Source of the DNA: Azospirillum sp. RU38E
GTDB taxonomy: Bacteria; Pseudomonadota; Alphaproteobacteria; Azospirillales; Azospirillaceae
NCBI RefSeq assembly: GCF_900188385.1
Contig: NZ_FZOI01000016.1
Coordinates: 1-64,000 of the forward strand
Direction of reading: 5' to 3'
DNA length: 64,000 nucleotides
This document shows positions 8,844-17,142 of this stretch, piece after piece. Position 1 is the first letter of the stretch; each line of letters starts with the position of its first letter. Position numbers and translations under genes: made by a program. The notes under the pieces were generated by a model, which made no database searches, was not told the DNA's origin, and saw nothing but the letters and a program-made list of their open reading frames with translations.

Positions 8844-8876
8844 AAAAACGAAGGGGGCGGCCAGCCCGCCGCCCCC
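8843..8876 (-). terminator. Rho-independent terminator of the minus-strand deacetylase group
   Basis: GGGGGCGG (8853-8860) pairs with CCGCCCCC (8869-8876). Read on the minus strand, the stem is followed by a short spacer and six T residues (8848-8843). It lies between two converging genes and may stop transcription from both sides. Confidence 0.75.
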
Positions 8877-8884
8877 TGCCCTGA

Positions 8885-9793
8885 TCAAGCCGGCATATGG
8901 CCTTCGCTGTTGGCCAGATACCAGCGCGCCAACTCTTCACGCGTCGGCCACCAGACCCCATCCAGGCTCTTGGCATATTCCAGAAACTCCCGGATCGCCC
9001 GGACACGGTAGGCGCGGCCGGAGACATGCGGATGCAGGCCGACATTCATCAGCCGCGCCGTCTTCTCCCCTTCCTTGTGCAGCACCGACAGTTCCTCGAT
9101 CAGCGTATCGCGGAAAGCATCGGTGGTCAGGCCCCGGCGGGTCAGCAGGGTGAAGTCGTTCAGCTCGTTGGAATAGGGCACGGAAACCAGCGGGCCATTC
9201 TCGGTCTTGATCCGATAGGGCTGGTCATCATTCATGATGTCGCAATAGAACAGGAAACCCTGTTCGGCCAGAATGCCGGCCGTGTTCAGCGTGCCGCGCA
9301 GGGAGGAGGACAGCCAGCCCAGCGGCCGGCGGCCGACATTGCGCTCATACATTTCAATGGAACGCAGGATGATGTCGCGTTCCTTTTCCGGCTGCTTGGC
9401 GAAATTGGTCAGCAGCTCGCCCTGTTCGTAATTATGGGCCAGCAACTCCCAACCGCGTTCCAGGCAGGCTTCCACCATGGCGCTGCGCCGCTCGAAGGTC
9501 ACGGCGTTGGTGGTGCAGCTTGCCTTGACACCCAGTTCGTCGAACAGCTCATACAGCCGCCACAGGCCGACGCGCTGGCCATATTCACGCCAGGTGAAAT
9601 TGGGGAAATCCGGCGTATCGCCCGGCAGCACGTCCGGCAGAATGGCCGGGCCGCCCGCATAATAGGGTTTGTCGGTATCCTTGGTCAGATCCCAGGTTTC
9701 CAGATTGAAGGTCAGGATCAGGGCGACCTTCTTGCCGTTGGGCCAGCGCAGGGGGCCGCGCTTGGGCATCGGCACATAATCATAGCTCAACAT
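8885..9793 (-). CDS. Polysaccharide-deacetylase-family protein, PuuE (allantoinase)-like
   Basis: This 302-aa protein has the NodB/polysaccharide deacetylase fold in the divergent PuuE-like form: 'LILTFNLETWD' near residue 30, 'GVKASCTTNAVTFE' near 90, 'ELLAHNYEQGEL' near 120 and 'GWLSSSLRGT' near 160. The classic metal pattern (D-D plus HxxxH) is not intact, which resembles the metal-independent PuuE allantoinases. Family members open cyclic amides such as allantoin. It is the last gene of a minus-strand group (FAD monooxygenase, racemase-fold protein, this gene), starting 3 nt after the preceding stop codon, and a terminator follows. No other purine-pathway gene is nearby, so the substrate is probably a different cyclic amide or imide. 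Confidence 0.8.
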   Translation of the reverse strand: MLSYDYVPMPKRGPLRWPNGKKVALILTFNLETWDLTKDTDKPYYAGGPAILPDVLPGDTPDFPNFTWREYGQRVGLWRLYELFDELGVKASCTTNAVTFERRSAMVEACLERGWELLAHNYEQGELLTNFAKQPEKERDIILRSIEMYERNVGRRPLGWLSSSLRGTLNTAGILAEQGFLFYCDIMNDDQPYRIKTENGPLVSVPYSNELNDFTLLTRRGLTTDAFRDTLIEELSVLHKEGEKTARLMNVGLHPHVSGRAYRVRAIREFLEYAKSLDGVWWPTREELARWYLANSEGHMPA

Positions 9794-9796
9794 GGA

Positions 9797-10555
9797 TCAG
9801 AAATCCTCAAGCAGGCGGCCGAAGCCATAAACCTTGTCCTGGATACCGCTGGCGCGCAGGGCGTGCCAGTATGTTGCCGTATTGATGGCAATCACCGGCT
9901 TGCCCAACACCAGTTCGGCAGCGGCGGCAAAGCGCATCATGGACAGGTTGGTACCAACCTGGATGATGGCATCCACATCATCGCCATCCAGGTACCGCAG
10001 CGTCTCGCGCAGCTTCTGGTCGGTGACCTGGGCAATGGCGGTCCAGGTGGGGCAGCGCAGCGGCGCGTCGCGCACCGTCTCATATCCATAATCAGACAGG
10101 AAGTTGCGCACCTGTTCATTCGCCACCGGATAATAAGGCGACAGGAAGGCCACCTTCTTGATCCCGCCATAGGCGGCCAGGGCGGCGGCCACCGACTCCG
10201 ACCCGGTGGACAGTTCCACACCGCTGATCTCATGGATCTGCTTGTGGAACTTGCGCGCCCCTTCGGCCCCGCCATAGAAGGTGATGGCCGACATGCCCAT
10301 GACCAGATAGTCCGGGTTGCAGGTCATCACCGACTTCACGGCATCGATGGTGTTGTCGGCAATGGCCTGGGTGCCAGCCAGAAAGGTCTCGTCGCTGATC
10401 GCCTGGGCATTGGCGACGATGATGCGGCTGTAATGGTTGGTCACACCGGCGGGGCGCAGATCGTCATAATCGGGCTGCACCGTGGTGTTGGTGCTGGGGC
10501 CCAGCACGCCGAACAGCTTGCGCCAGCCGCGATTATCCTTGCCTTTGACTTCCAT
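9797..10555 (-). CDS. Asp/Glu racemase-fold protein (maleate isomerase / arylmalonate decarboxylase-like)
   Basis: From the ATG at 10555 (AAAGGAATTTG upstream) the protein is 252 aa. It has the two-lobed fold of the Asp/Glu racemase superfamily: 'FGVLGPSTNTTVQPDY' at the start, a first active-site turn 'LVMGMSAITFYGG', and a second 'AIIQVGTNLSM' followed by 'GKPVIAINTATYWHALR'. Maleate isomerases normally carry a catalytic cysteine in each of these turns. Here the equivalent positions read Ser/Ile and Val/Gly, so both appear to be missing. The gene lies between an FAD monooxygenase and a PuuE-like gene in one transcription unit. It may be a lyase, isomerase or decarboxylase with altered chemistry, or a non-catalytic member. 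A start at 10588 would overlap the upstream gene and lacks support. Confidence 0.82.
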   Translation of the reverse strand: MEVKGKDNRGWRKLFGVLGPSTNTTVQPDYDDLRPAGVTNHYSRIIVANAQAISDETFLAGTQAIADNTIDAVKSVMTCNPDYLVMGMSAITFYGGAEGARKFHKQIHEISGVELSTGSESVAAALAAYGGIKKVAFLSPYYPVANEQVRNFLSDYGYETVRDAPLRCPTWTAIAQVTDQKLRETLRYLDGDDVDAIIQVGTNLSMMRFAAAAELVLGKPVIAINTATYWHALRASGIQDKVYGFGRLLEDF

Positions 10556-10584
10556 GATCAAATTCCTTTGCCTCTGGGGAGGGA

Positions 10585-11778
10585 TCAAGCGATGGCGGCA
10601 GCGTCGGCCAGGCTCTGGAACATGGCCTGACGCAGCAGGAACTGGCGGCGCTTGGCCGGATCGGCTTGGGTGGCGATCAGTTCGTCCCGGCGCTTGGCCT
10701 GGGCCTCGGCCTGACTTGCCTTCATCATTTCCATGGTCTGGATGGTCTGGGCCTGCACGAAGCTGCGGGCGGCCCCCCGGCGCTGGCGGCTGAACTGCTC
10801 CAGGCTTTCCTCATCCGGGCCGTTTTTGATGATCTTGGTCAGGCGCTGGCACAGGTTGAAGGCATCATGGATGCCGCTGTTCATGCCGAACCCGCCCAGC
10901 GGGTTGTTCAGATGCGCGCTGTCACCCACCAGGAAGGCGCGGCCCTGGCGGAAGCTTTCCGCCACGCGCTGATGCATCCGATAGATGGTGCGGTGATAGG
11001 TCTGCACCCCGGTCTTGCCGATCAGGCGCTGGAACACGCGGTCGCGGTTCTCGTCAGAGGTCAGTTCCGCATCCGGCGTATCCGGCTGGGCCGGCAGCAG
11101 GATGCGCCAGACGGATGGCACGCGCAGCAGCACCAGCCATTCCTCCGGATCGGCCACATAATTCACATGGGCCAAATTGGGGAAATATTCTTCCAGCGGT
11201 TCCTTGGTCGACAGGCAGAGGAACTTCTCCGGGTAGGTGAAGCCCTCAAACCCAATGCCCAGCCATTTGCGCACGGCGGAATTGGCGCCATCGGCCCCGA
11301 TCACATAATCGGCCCGCACCTTTTCAATGGCGAACGGCGTTTCAAAGGCCAGATCGACACCGGTGTCGTCCTGGTTCAGGTAGACCAGACGGCTGCTGAA
11401 CTTCACTTGCGCCTTTGGATGGGATTCCAGCTTTTCCGCCAGGGCGCGGGCCAGATGATATTGCTCGCACTGCAGGCGATAGGGGTAGCGGGTGATATCC
11501 GACAGTTCGCTCAGATCGAATTCCACCACGTCACCCGTGCGGCGGTCGCGGTAATGGTAAAGCGGTGCCTTCAGGCCCTTATCCAGCAGGAAGGGAGTGA
11601 TGCCCAGCTCATCCAGCATTTCCAGCGTCGGCGGATGGAAGGTGGAGGCGCGCAGATCCTGCGCGCAATCGGGGCCGGCTTCCAGCACCAGCACATCAAT
11701 GCCTTGCTGTGCCAGATAATATGCGGCCACCGTCCCCACCGGGCCGGCACCGGCGACCACCACCTGCGTTCTGATCAT
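10585..11778 (-). CDS. FAD-dependent aromatic-ring monooxygenase (PheA/TfdB/UbiH family)
   Basis: This 397-aa group-A flavoprotein monooxygenase shows the N-terminal Rossmann motif 'GAGPVGTVAAYYLAQQG' at residues 10-26, the DG motif 'VIGADGANSAVRKW' near 166 and the FAD-ribityl GD motif 'FLVGDSAHLNNPLGGFGMN' near 284. Such enzymes hydroxylate phenols or N-heteroaromatics using NAD(P)H and O2 in the cytoplasm. It heads a three-gene unit and is followed after 29 nt by the racemase-fold gene, suggesting ring hydroxylation followed by processing of a ring-opened acid. No ring-cleaving dioxygenase is in the window. The 157-nt gap upstream holds only a short perfect hairpin (11864-11880). Confidence 0.88.
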   Translation of the reverse strand: MIRTQVVVAGAGPVGTVAAYYLAQQGIDVLVLEAGPDCAQDLRASTFHPPTLEMLDELGITPFLLDKGLKAPLYHYRDRRTGDVVEFDLSELSDITRYPYRLQCEQYHLARALAEKLESHPKAQVKFSSRLVYLNQDDTGVDLAFETPFAIEKVRADYVIGADGANSAVRKWLGIGFEGFTYPEKFLCLSTKEPLEEYFPNLAHVNYVADPEEWLVLLRVPSVWRILLPAQPDTPDAELTSDENRDRVFQRLIGKTGVQTYHRTIYRMHQRVAESFRQGRAFLVGDSAHLNNPLGGFGMNSGIHDAFNLCQRLTKIIKNGPDEESLEQFSRQRRGAARSFVQAQTIQTMEMMKASQAEAQAKRRDELIATQADPAKRRQFLLRQAMFQSLADAAAIA

Positions 11779-11935
11779 CGGCCTTTTATCCTTATCTGGT
11801 ATCCAGGCGACGCGCCGGCATGACGTGCCGTTCGTCGCCCCCTGTTCGTTGGAGGCGCCGGTCAGCCGCGGATCGCGGCTGTTTCCAGCAATGGCGGGTA
11901 CCTGCCCCCGCCTGCTGGCGGGAACGGGCAGAAAA

Positions 11936-12367
11936 TTACTGTGTCGCCTTGTGCAGATAGGCGATCAGCGCGTCGCGGTCTTCCTTGTTCGGCAGACCGA
12001 CAAAGGCCATGGTGGTGCCCTGGATCAGGCTGGTCGGCTTGGTCAGCCAGGTTTCCAGAGTCTGGTCGTTCCAGGCCACACCGCTGTTACGCATGGCATC
12101 GGAATATTTGAAACCTTCTGCCGTACCCGCCTTGCGGTCGAACATGCCATGCAGATTGGGGCCGACCTTGTGCGGCTTGCCAGCTGTGATCTCATGGCAG
12201 GTCTTGCAGCGGATGAACAGGCGTTCACCCTTGTCAGCCGTCTGAGCGGCTGCATCCTGGACCAGCCCGCCCGAAACGGCACCCAGGGCCGACATTGCCA
12301 GCGCAAGGATGGCGATCTTACGGGCCAACGGACGGGCCTTGGTGCTATGGCCGGGCACTCGGGTCAA
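11936..12367 (-). CDS. Periplasmic class I cytochrome c (c2/c550 type)
   Basis: This 143-aa protein has an N-terminal signal peptide (basic residues to 17, hydrophobic 18-35, probable cleavage after 'AAAQ' near 42). A single haem c site CKTCH lies at residues 54-58, and the axial methionine is Met120 in 'GTTMAFVGL'. The spacing is that of small soluble class I cytochromes c that shuttle electrons in the periplasm. The start is TTG at 12367, supported by a strong AGGAGG five nt upstream. It is divergent from the serine hydrolase gene. A partner could be one of the nearby flavoproteins, but this is not established. Confidence 0.92.
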   Translation of the reverse strand: MTRVPGHSTKARPLARKIAILALAMSALGAVSGGLVQDAAAQTADKGERLFIRCKTCHEITAGKPHKVGPNLHGMFDRKAGTAEGFKYSDAMRNSGVAWNDQTLETWLTKPTSLIQGTTMAFVGLPNKEDRDALIAYLHKATQ

Positions 12368-12426
12368 GGATGCCTCCTGATCATAAAGTCGTTAGGAATT
12401 TCAGCACCCGTTTCCAGGCACTCTCC

Positions 12427-12478
12427 ATGGGGATATCTGACGATTGATCGGCCGGCTGGTCGATCAGCACATCCCCAT
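12427..12478. promoter_or_regulatory. Nested inverted repeat in the cytochrome c / serine hydrolase divergent region
   Basis: ATGGGGAT (12427-12434) is the exact inverse complement of ATCCCCAT (12471-12478), and inside it TGATCG (12445-12450) matches CGATCA (12461-12466). The site lies about 60 nt upstream of the cytochrome gene and 165 nt before the hydrolase, so it is a candidate regulator-binding site or mRNA leader structure. Confidence 0.4.
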
Positions 12479-12590
12479 TTGGCCACACAGTGGATAAAAA
12501 TCGGGCTTCAAATGACAGGTACCGGGGTGAATGGTTAGCCTGCAAAGCGTGAGCCCAGGTTGGGTACACATTTGGTTCCCGGTGACTTTA

Positions 12591-12615
12591 CCCCGGCGCA
12601 GATTCTGCGCCGGGG
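12591..12615 (+). other. Perfect 11-bp GC-rich hairpin in the leader of the serine hydrolase gene
   Basis: CCCCGGCGCAG and CTGCGCCGGGG are separated by ATT, giving an 11-bp perfect stem 27 nt before the ATG at 12643. Only a weak pyrimidine tract (CTATTTCC) follows, so it is a poor intrinsic terminator in the plus direction. It may act as a leader structure or as a boundary element. Confidence 0.5.
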
Positions 12616-12642
12616 CTATTTCCATATTTCAAGGGACGGGTG

Positions 12643-13866
12643 ATGAAGCATCGTCTGAAGGCCATTCTGCTGCTGAGCTGCGGCCTGTTGGCCAGTTCCC
12701 CCGCTCCCGCTCAGGACGCAGAAACCATTTATAAACAGCGGCTGGAAAAGCTGCTGACCGGCGCCCCGCTGGACACGCTGTATCAGCCGCTGGAGGCGGT
12801 GCCCGGTGCCGCCAGCATCACCGCCCTGCCCCAGGCCAGTGCCGCGCAACGCACGATCAGTGATGCGGCCCTGGCCGATGCCGCCGCCTATGCGGCCGAC
12901 AGCAAGGCAAGCGCCTTTATCGTCTGGCACAAGGGCAAGCTGCAGGCGGAAATCTATGGCGATGGTGTAAAGGCCGCCACCCCCCTGCCGTCGAAATCAC
13001 TTTCCAAGCCGATGACGGCCATCGTCATCGGCCGGGCCCTGCAAATGGGGCTGATCAAATCACTGGATCAGCCGGTGGCGGATTTTGTCACCGAATGGCA
13101 GGGCACGCCGAAAGCGGCGATGCTGATCCGCCACCTGCTGGATATGCGTACCGGCTTTCTGGAACAGGGCTTCAATGCCGATCCGGATCATCCCTGGAAT
13201 CGCGCCTATCTCAGCACCGATCACGGCAGCTACATCGTCAAGGATTACCCGCTGACCGATGCACCGGGCAGCCGCTATGGCTATTCCAATGCCACCTCGG
13301 AACTGGTGGCCTTGGTGATTGAGCGGGCATCCAGGCGCCGCTATGCCGATTTCGTCGGGCAGGAGGTGCTGGCCCCCGTCGGTGCGCCCGGTGGTCAGGT
13401 CTGGGTGAACCGGGTGGGCGGGCTGGCCCATTCCGGCTGCTGCATGATGGTGCCGGCGGAAGTGTGGCTGCGTCTGGCCATCCTGCTGCTGAATGATGGG
13501 GTGGCTGATGGCAAGCGGCTGCTGCCCACGGGCTATGTGAAGCAGATGGTCACCGGCACGCCGCAGAACCCGCATTACGGGCTGGGCGTCTGGCTGGCCG
13601 GTGCCTATGTGGAACGGCGGGGCTTTGGCGCGCCGGGTGCCCCTGGCCCCAGCATCCTGCACAGCGAACCTTATCTGGATCGTGATCTTTATCTGTTCGA
13701 TGGCAATGGCAGCCAGACGGTGTTCATCTCCCCCCAGACCGGCCTGATCGCCCTGCGCCTGGGCAATAATCCGCCCAAGGGAATGGATTGGGATAACAGC
13801 CGCCTGCCCAACATCCTGATCCGGGGCTTGAAGGACCAGGTGAAGATCGAACCGCAACAACGTTGA
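12643..13866 (+). CDS. Exported serine hydrolase, class C beta-lactamase/EstB family
   Basis: This 407-aa protein has a Sec-type signal peptide (MKHRLKAILLLSCGLLASS..., cleavage near 'APAQ'). The body is a serine beta-lactamase-like hydrolase: an SxxK nucleophile motif (SLSK, Ser near residue 118) in 'PSKSLSKPMTA', and the YxN motif (YSN near 214) in 'YGYSNATSE'. A 'SGCCMMVPAEVWLRLA' stretch follows. The ATG at 12643 is preferred over the in-frame GTG at 12640 because AAGGGA is spaced 6 nt from it. Family members hydrolyse esters, amides or D-amino-acid peptides. True beta-lactamase activity cannot be inferred. A copy of the hairpin repeat lies immediately after the stop codon. Confidence 0.85.
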   Translation: MKHRLKAILLLSCGLLASSPAPAQDAETIYKQRLEKLLTGAPLDTLYQPLEAVPGAASITALPQASAAQRTISDAALADAAAYAADSKASAFIVWHKGKLQAEIYGDGVKAATPLPSKSLSKPMTAIVIGRALQMGLIKSLDQPVADFVTEWQGTPKAAMLIRHLLDMRTGFLEQGFNADPDHPWNRAYLSTDHGSYIVKDYPLTDAPGSRYGYSNATSELVALVIERASRRRYADFVGQEVLAPVGAPGGQVWVNRVGGLAHSGCCMMVPAEVWLRLAILLLNDGVADGKRLLPTGYVKQMVTGTPQNPHYGLGVWLAGAYVERRGFGAPGAPGPSILHSEPYLDRDLYLFDGNGSQTVFISPQTGLIALRLGNNPPKGMDWDNSRLPNILIRGLKDQVKIEPQQR

Positions 13867-13869
13867 TCT

Positions 13870-14019
13870 TTAGAGCGTATTTCCGTTGGCCGGAAACACG
13901 CTCTAACATTTCGTTTTCCTCAATCGCCGGCGCTGCATCCGCAGCTTGGCTACGCCGCATATGCGGCGCGGCGGCAGTCGCCGCCGGAGCTGTTTTCGGT
14001 CAACCGAAAACAGCTCTAA
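13870..14019 (+). repeat. Five-hairpin repeat, copy 1
   Basis: Five consecutive stem-loops: SL1 13871-13905 (one mismatch), SL2 13932-13945 (GCTGC, loop ATCC, GCAGC), SL3 13953-13968 (CGCCGCAT/ATGCGGCG), SL4 13970-13985 (GGCGGC, loop AGTC, GCCGCC) and SL5 13987-14016 (14-bp perfect stem around a CA loop). SL1 and SL5 both end in AGAGC/GCTCT-type bases. Copies at 19781, 20451 and 21222 keep the loops but change the stem bases. The element starts 4 nt after the serine hydrolase stop codon and abuts the terminator of the converging gene. Confidence 0.85.
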
Positions 14020-14047
14020 AAAAAGGGCGCCGCAGCGGGCGCCCTTT
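14018..14047 (-). terminator. Rho-independent terminator of the hydratase-lyase operon
   Basis: AAAGGGCGCC (14022-14031) pairs with GGCGCCCTTT (14038-14047) across a 6-nt loop. On the minus strand the stem runs into a stretch of seven T residues. It lies 6 nt after the stop codon of the isocitrate-lyase-family gene. Confidence 0.9.
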
Positions 14048-14052
14048 CTGTT

Positions 14053-14913
14053 TCACTTGGCCCACTTTTTCTCAAAGGCCCAGACATCCTCGAACCCGAT
14101 CAGGGAACAGAATTCGCGGAAGTTGAACATGGGGATCTCGGGCGACAGGCTGGTGCCGGTCGCCTTCAGGTGCTCCATGGCCTTTTCCATGGCGGCGGCA
14201 GCCACCAGGCTGTTCATGGCCGGGAAGATGGACATGGCGTAGCCCAGGCTTTCCAGCGTCTTGGCATCGCGGATTGGGGTCAGGCCGCCATCGGCCATAT
14301 TGGCCATCATCGGCTTATCGACGGAGGCGGTGACAGTACGGGCCTCATCGTCGCTGGTCAGCGCTTCGGGGAACAGGATGTCGGCCCCGGCTTCGGCATA
14401 GAGCTTCATCCGGTGCAGCACACCTTCCAGCCCCTCGCTCTGCCGGGCATCGGTGCGGGCGATGATCAGGAAATTTTCATCCTGGCGGGCATCCACGGCG
14501 ACGCGGATCTTCTCCGCCATGTCTGCCGCCGGAATCACCCGCTTGCCGGGCGTGTGGCCGCATTTCTTGGGGAATTCCTGATCTTCGATCTGAATGGCGG
14601 TGACGCCCGCCTGTTCATAGGCGCGCACCGTATGGTGCACATTCAACAGCCCGCCAAAGCCGGTATCGGCATCGGCCACCACGGCGGCGTTGCAGGTGCG
14701 CACCAGCGTGGCCATGCGGTCCACCATCTGGGTGACCGACGCGATGCCGGCATCCGGCAGGCCATAGGCCGACGCCACCGTCCAATAGCCGCTGCCATAG
14801 ACGACATCGAAGCCGACCTTGTTGGAAATGACCGCACTGATCATGTCCTGGATGCCGGGGGCGGTGACAAACTGACGGGCAGCCAGTTTCTGACGCAGGA
14901 TGGGATTGGCCAT
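14053..14913 (-). CDS. Isocitrate lyase/PEP mutase-family carbon-carbon lyase (dimethylmalate or methylisocitrate lyase-like)
   Basis: This 286-aa protein has the size and fold markers of the ICL/PEP mutase superfamily: 'VYGSGYWTVASAYGLPDAG' near residue 40, metal-binding 'VADADTGFGG' near 80, 'GVTAIQIEDQEFPKKCGH' with the mobile-loop catalytic KKCGH near residue 117, and 'LIIARTDAR' near 150. The KKCGH cysteine is the acid/base of true lyases (isocitrate, methylisocitrate, 2,3-dimethylmalate), so a lyase is more likely than a phosphonomutase. It cleaves a 2-hydroxy-dicarboxylate to a 2-oxoacid plus a carboxylate. It is the last gene of an operon with LeuC/LeuD-like hydratase subunits, which could supply the hydroxyacid. 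Exact substrate unknown. Confidence 0.85.
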   Translation of the reverse strand: MANPILRQKLAARQFVTAPGIQDMISAVISNKVGFDVVYGSGYWTVASAYGLPDAGIASVTQMVDRMATLVRTCNAAVVADADTGFGGLLNVHHTVRAYEQAGVTAIQIEDQEFPKKCGHTPGKRVIPAADMAEKIRVAVDARQDENFLIIARTDARQSEGLEGVLHRMKLYAEAGADILFPEALTSDDEARTVTASVDKPMMANMADGGLTPIRDAKTLESLGYAMSIFPAMNSLVAAAAMEKAMEHLKATGTSLSPEIPMFNFREFCSLIGFEDVWAFEKKWAK

Positions 14914-14930
14914 GACTTTAACTTTCTATC

Positions 14931-15536
14931 TCAACCAAGCCAGGGAAAGCGCTGACGGCGCTGGGTTTCATACTGGGCGATGGTATCGCCGCGCTGGTTC
15001 AGGATGGTCATCACCTCGTCCCAGCCATTCAGCAGCGCATCGCGTTTCTGCGGATCAATGCTGATGGCGACGGTCGCCCCATCGGGCCGGGTGATGAAGC
15101 CGGCTTCCAGATCGACATGCAGTTCCAGACCTGCTTCGGCATCGGCCAGCAGGGCGGCATGGGTGGCTTCATCCACCACCACGGGCAACATGCCGTTGCG
15201 ATAGCAATTGCCCCGGAAGATGTCCCCGAAGCTAGGCGCGATGATGCAGCGGATCCCCTGATCCAGCAGTGCCCAGGGAGCCTGTTCACGCGATGACCCG
15301 CAGCCGAAATTGGCCCCGGCCACCAGGATGGCGGCCTGCCGCCAGGGTTCGCGGTTCAGCACGAATTCCGGCAGTTCCTGCCCCTGCCCGTCGAACCGGC
15401 GGTCATGGAAGGCATAGCGGCCCAGCCCCTTCTTGGCCGTGATGGTCAGGAAACGGGCGGGATAGATGATATCGGTGTCGATATCCGCCTCGTTGAGCGG
15501 GGCGGCGACGGCGGACAGGCGGATAAAGGGTTCCAT
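14931..15536 (-). CDS. Aconitase-family hydratase small subunit (LeuD-like)
   Basis: This 201-aa protein is a swivelling-domain subunit of the LeuD type, with 'DIDTDIIYPARFLT' near residue 20, 'FVLNREPWRQAAILVAGANFGCGSSREQAPWAL' including the GCGSSRE substrate-recognition loop near residue 75, and 'GDIFRGNCYRNGMLPV'. It pairs with the LeuC-like subunit to catalyse a dehydration/rehydration of a malate or maleate derivative. The ATG at 15536 is chosen because it lies 4 nt after the large-subunit stop codon; a start at 15575 would overlap that gene by over 30 nt. It may be authentic isopropylmalate isomerase, but the downstream lyase gene argues for a catabolic paralogue. Confidence 0.85.
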   Translation of the reverse strand: MEPFIRLSAVAAPLNEADIDTDIIYPARFLTITAKKGLGRYAFHDRRFDGQGQELPEFVLNREPWRQAAILVAGANFGCGSSREQAPWALLDQGIRCIIAPSFGDIFRGNCYRNGMLPVVVDEATHAALLADAEAGLELHVDLEAGFITRPDGATVAISIDPQKRDALLNGWDEVMTILNQRGDTIAQYETQRRQRFPWLG

Positions 15537-15540
15537 GGGC

Positions 15541-16950
15541 TTACACCGCCTCCAGATAATCACGCGGGTCGGCAATATGGCCGGCGATGGCAGACGCCGC
15601 CGCCATGGCCGGCCCCATCAGATGGGTGCGGGCACCCTGGCCCTGCCGCCCTTCGAAATTCCGGTTGGAGGTGGAAGCGCAGCGCGCCCCCGGCGGCAGC
15701 CGGTCATCATTCATGGCCACGCAGAGCGAGCAGCCGGGCTCCCGCCACTCAAAACCAGCATCCAGGAACACCCGGTCCAGACCTTCCTGTTCGGCCTGGG
15801 CCTTCACCGCACCCGATCCCGGCACCACCAACGCCGTTACCCCGGCCGCCACCTTGCGGCCGGTCAGCACCCGGGCGGCCATGCGCAAATCTTCAATCCG
15901 ACCGTTGGTACAGGAACCGATGAACACATGATCAATGGTCACATCGCGCAGCGCCTGACCCGGTACCAACCCCATATAGGCCAGCGCCTTGGCCGTCTTG
16001 GCCGCCTGTTCGGCATCCGCCAGGCTGGCCGGATTAGGCACCAGACCTGTGACATCCGCCACCTGATCCGGGCTGGTGCCCCAGCTGACCTGCGGCACCA
16101 GCCGGGTGGCATCGATGGTGATTTCCCGGTCGAACACAGCCCCTTCATCGGTCGGCAGGGTACGCCAATAGGCGACCGCCGCATCCCAATCGGCCCCTTT
16201 CGGCGCCTTGGGCCGGCCCTTCAGCCAGGCGAAGGTGGTTTCGTCCGGGGCGACAAGGCCGGTACGGGAACCGGCCTCAATGCTCATATTGCAGAGCGTC
16301 ATCCGGCCTTCCATGGAAAGGGCGCGGATGGCGGGGCCTGCATATTCAATGGCATGGCCGATGGCGCCATTGCTACCCAGCTTGCCCACCACGGCCAGGA
16401 TGATATCCTTGGCCCCTACCCCCGGCGGCAGATCGCCGGTGACATTGACCCGCAATGTCTTGGCTTTGGGCATCCGCAGGGTCTGGGTGGCCAGCACGCT
16501 TTCGCATTCACCCGACCCGATGCCGAAGGCCAGCGCCCCGAAGGCGCCATGGGTGGCCGTGTGGCTGTCGCCACACACCAGCGTCAGGCCTGGCAAGGTG
16601 AAACCCTGTTCCGGCCCGGTGACATGTACAATACCCTGGCGCGGGTCGCCCAGGGTCAGCAGCTCAATGCCGAATTCCCGCGCATTGGCCTCCAGCAAGG
16701 CCACCTGGGCGCGGGCCTGCGGATCGGCAATCGGGCGATCACGGTGGCGGGTGGGCACAGAATGGTCGGCGACAGCCAGATGATAGGTGGGGTTGCGCGG
16801 ACGCAAGCCCTTGGCCCGCAGGCCTTCAAACGCCTGCGGGCTGCTCACCTCATGCAGCATCTGCCGGTCGATATAGAGCAGGCAGACGCCATTGCCCTCT
16901 TCCGCCACCACATGGGCGGCCCATAATTTATCGTAAAGGGTCGTCGCCAT
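15541..16950 (-). CDS. Aconitase-family hydratase large subunit (LeuC-like)
   Basis: From the ATG at 16950 (AGGGACGGGCG upstream) the protein is 469 aa, the usual LeuC length, and begins with '[12 protein letters not shown]' as LeuC does. Iron-sulfur ligands are visible in '[14 protein letters not shown]' (Cys near 345) and in '[11 protein letters not shown]' (two Cys near 405 and 408). '[20 protein letters not shown]' is the nucleotide-independent substrate loop. The holoenzyme with LeuD carries a [4Fe-4S] cluster and isomerises 2- and 3-isopropylmalate, or hydrates citraconate/dimethylmaleate in catabolic relatives. No leuA or leuB is adjacent. Frames starting further upstream (16983, 17013) are possible but less like the family. 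Confidence 0.87.
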   Translation of the reverse strand: MATTLYDKLWAAHVVAEEGNGVCLLYIDRQMLHEVSSPQAFEGLRAKGLRPRNPTYHLAVADHSVPTRHRDRPIADPQARAQVALLEANAREFGIELLTLGDPRQGIVHVTGPEQGFTLPGLTLVCGDSHTATHGAFGALAFGIGSGECESVLATQTLRMPKAKTLRVNVTGDLPPGVGAKDIILAVVGKLGSNGAIGHAIEYAGPAIRALSMEGRMTLCNMSIEAGSRTGLVAPDETTFAWLKGRPKAPKGADWDAAVAYWRTLPTDEGAVFDREITIDATRLVPQVSWGTSPDQVADVTGLVPNPASLADAEQAAKTAKALAYMGLVPGQALRDVTIDHVFIGSCTNGRIEDLRMAARVLTGRKVAAGVTALVVPGSGAVKAQAEQEGLDRVFLDAGFEWREPGCSLCVAMNDDRLPPGARCASTSNRNFEGRQGQGARTHLMGPAMAAASAIAGHIADPRDYLEAV

Positions 16951-17142
16951 CGCCCGTCCCTGTCCTGCGCCATTGTCTGTCATGATGGCCTGACCAGACC
17001 ATGGGGCCCCCAAGGACTGCCACGCCTACCGCACATAGTGACCACCTTGCGGATAAATCGCTCCACTGGGCGTGCCGAAAAGACTGACGGGGGATAGTTT
17101 TGTTCAGCAAGGAATAAATCCAGATTCGGAGCAGGGTTCATC

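Noticed and set aside
11864-11880. AGCCGCG-GAT-CGCGGCT hairpin as a terminator of the cytochrome c gene
   Set aside because: It lies downstream of the cytochrome gene, but there is no T-run on the minus strand, so termination is not supported.
14931-16950. Simple annotation as leucine-biosynthesis leuC and leuD
   Set aside because: The proteins are LeuCD-like, but no leuA or leuB is present and the operon continues into an ICL-family lyase. I left the gene symbols blank and treat the substrate as open.
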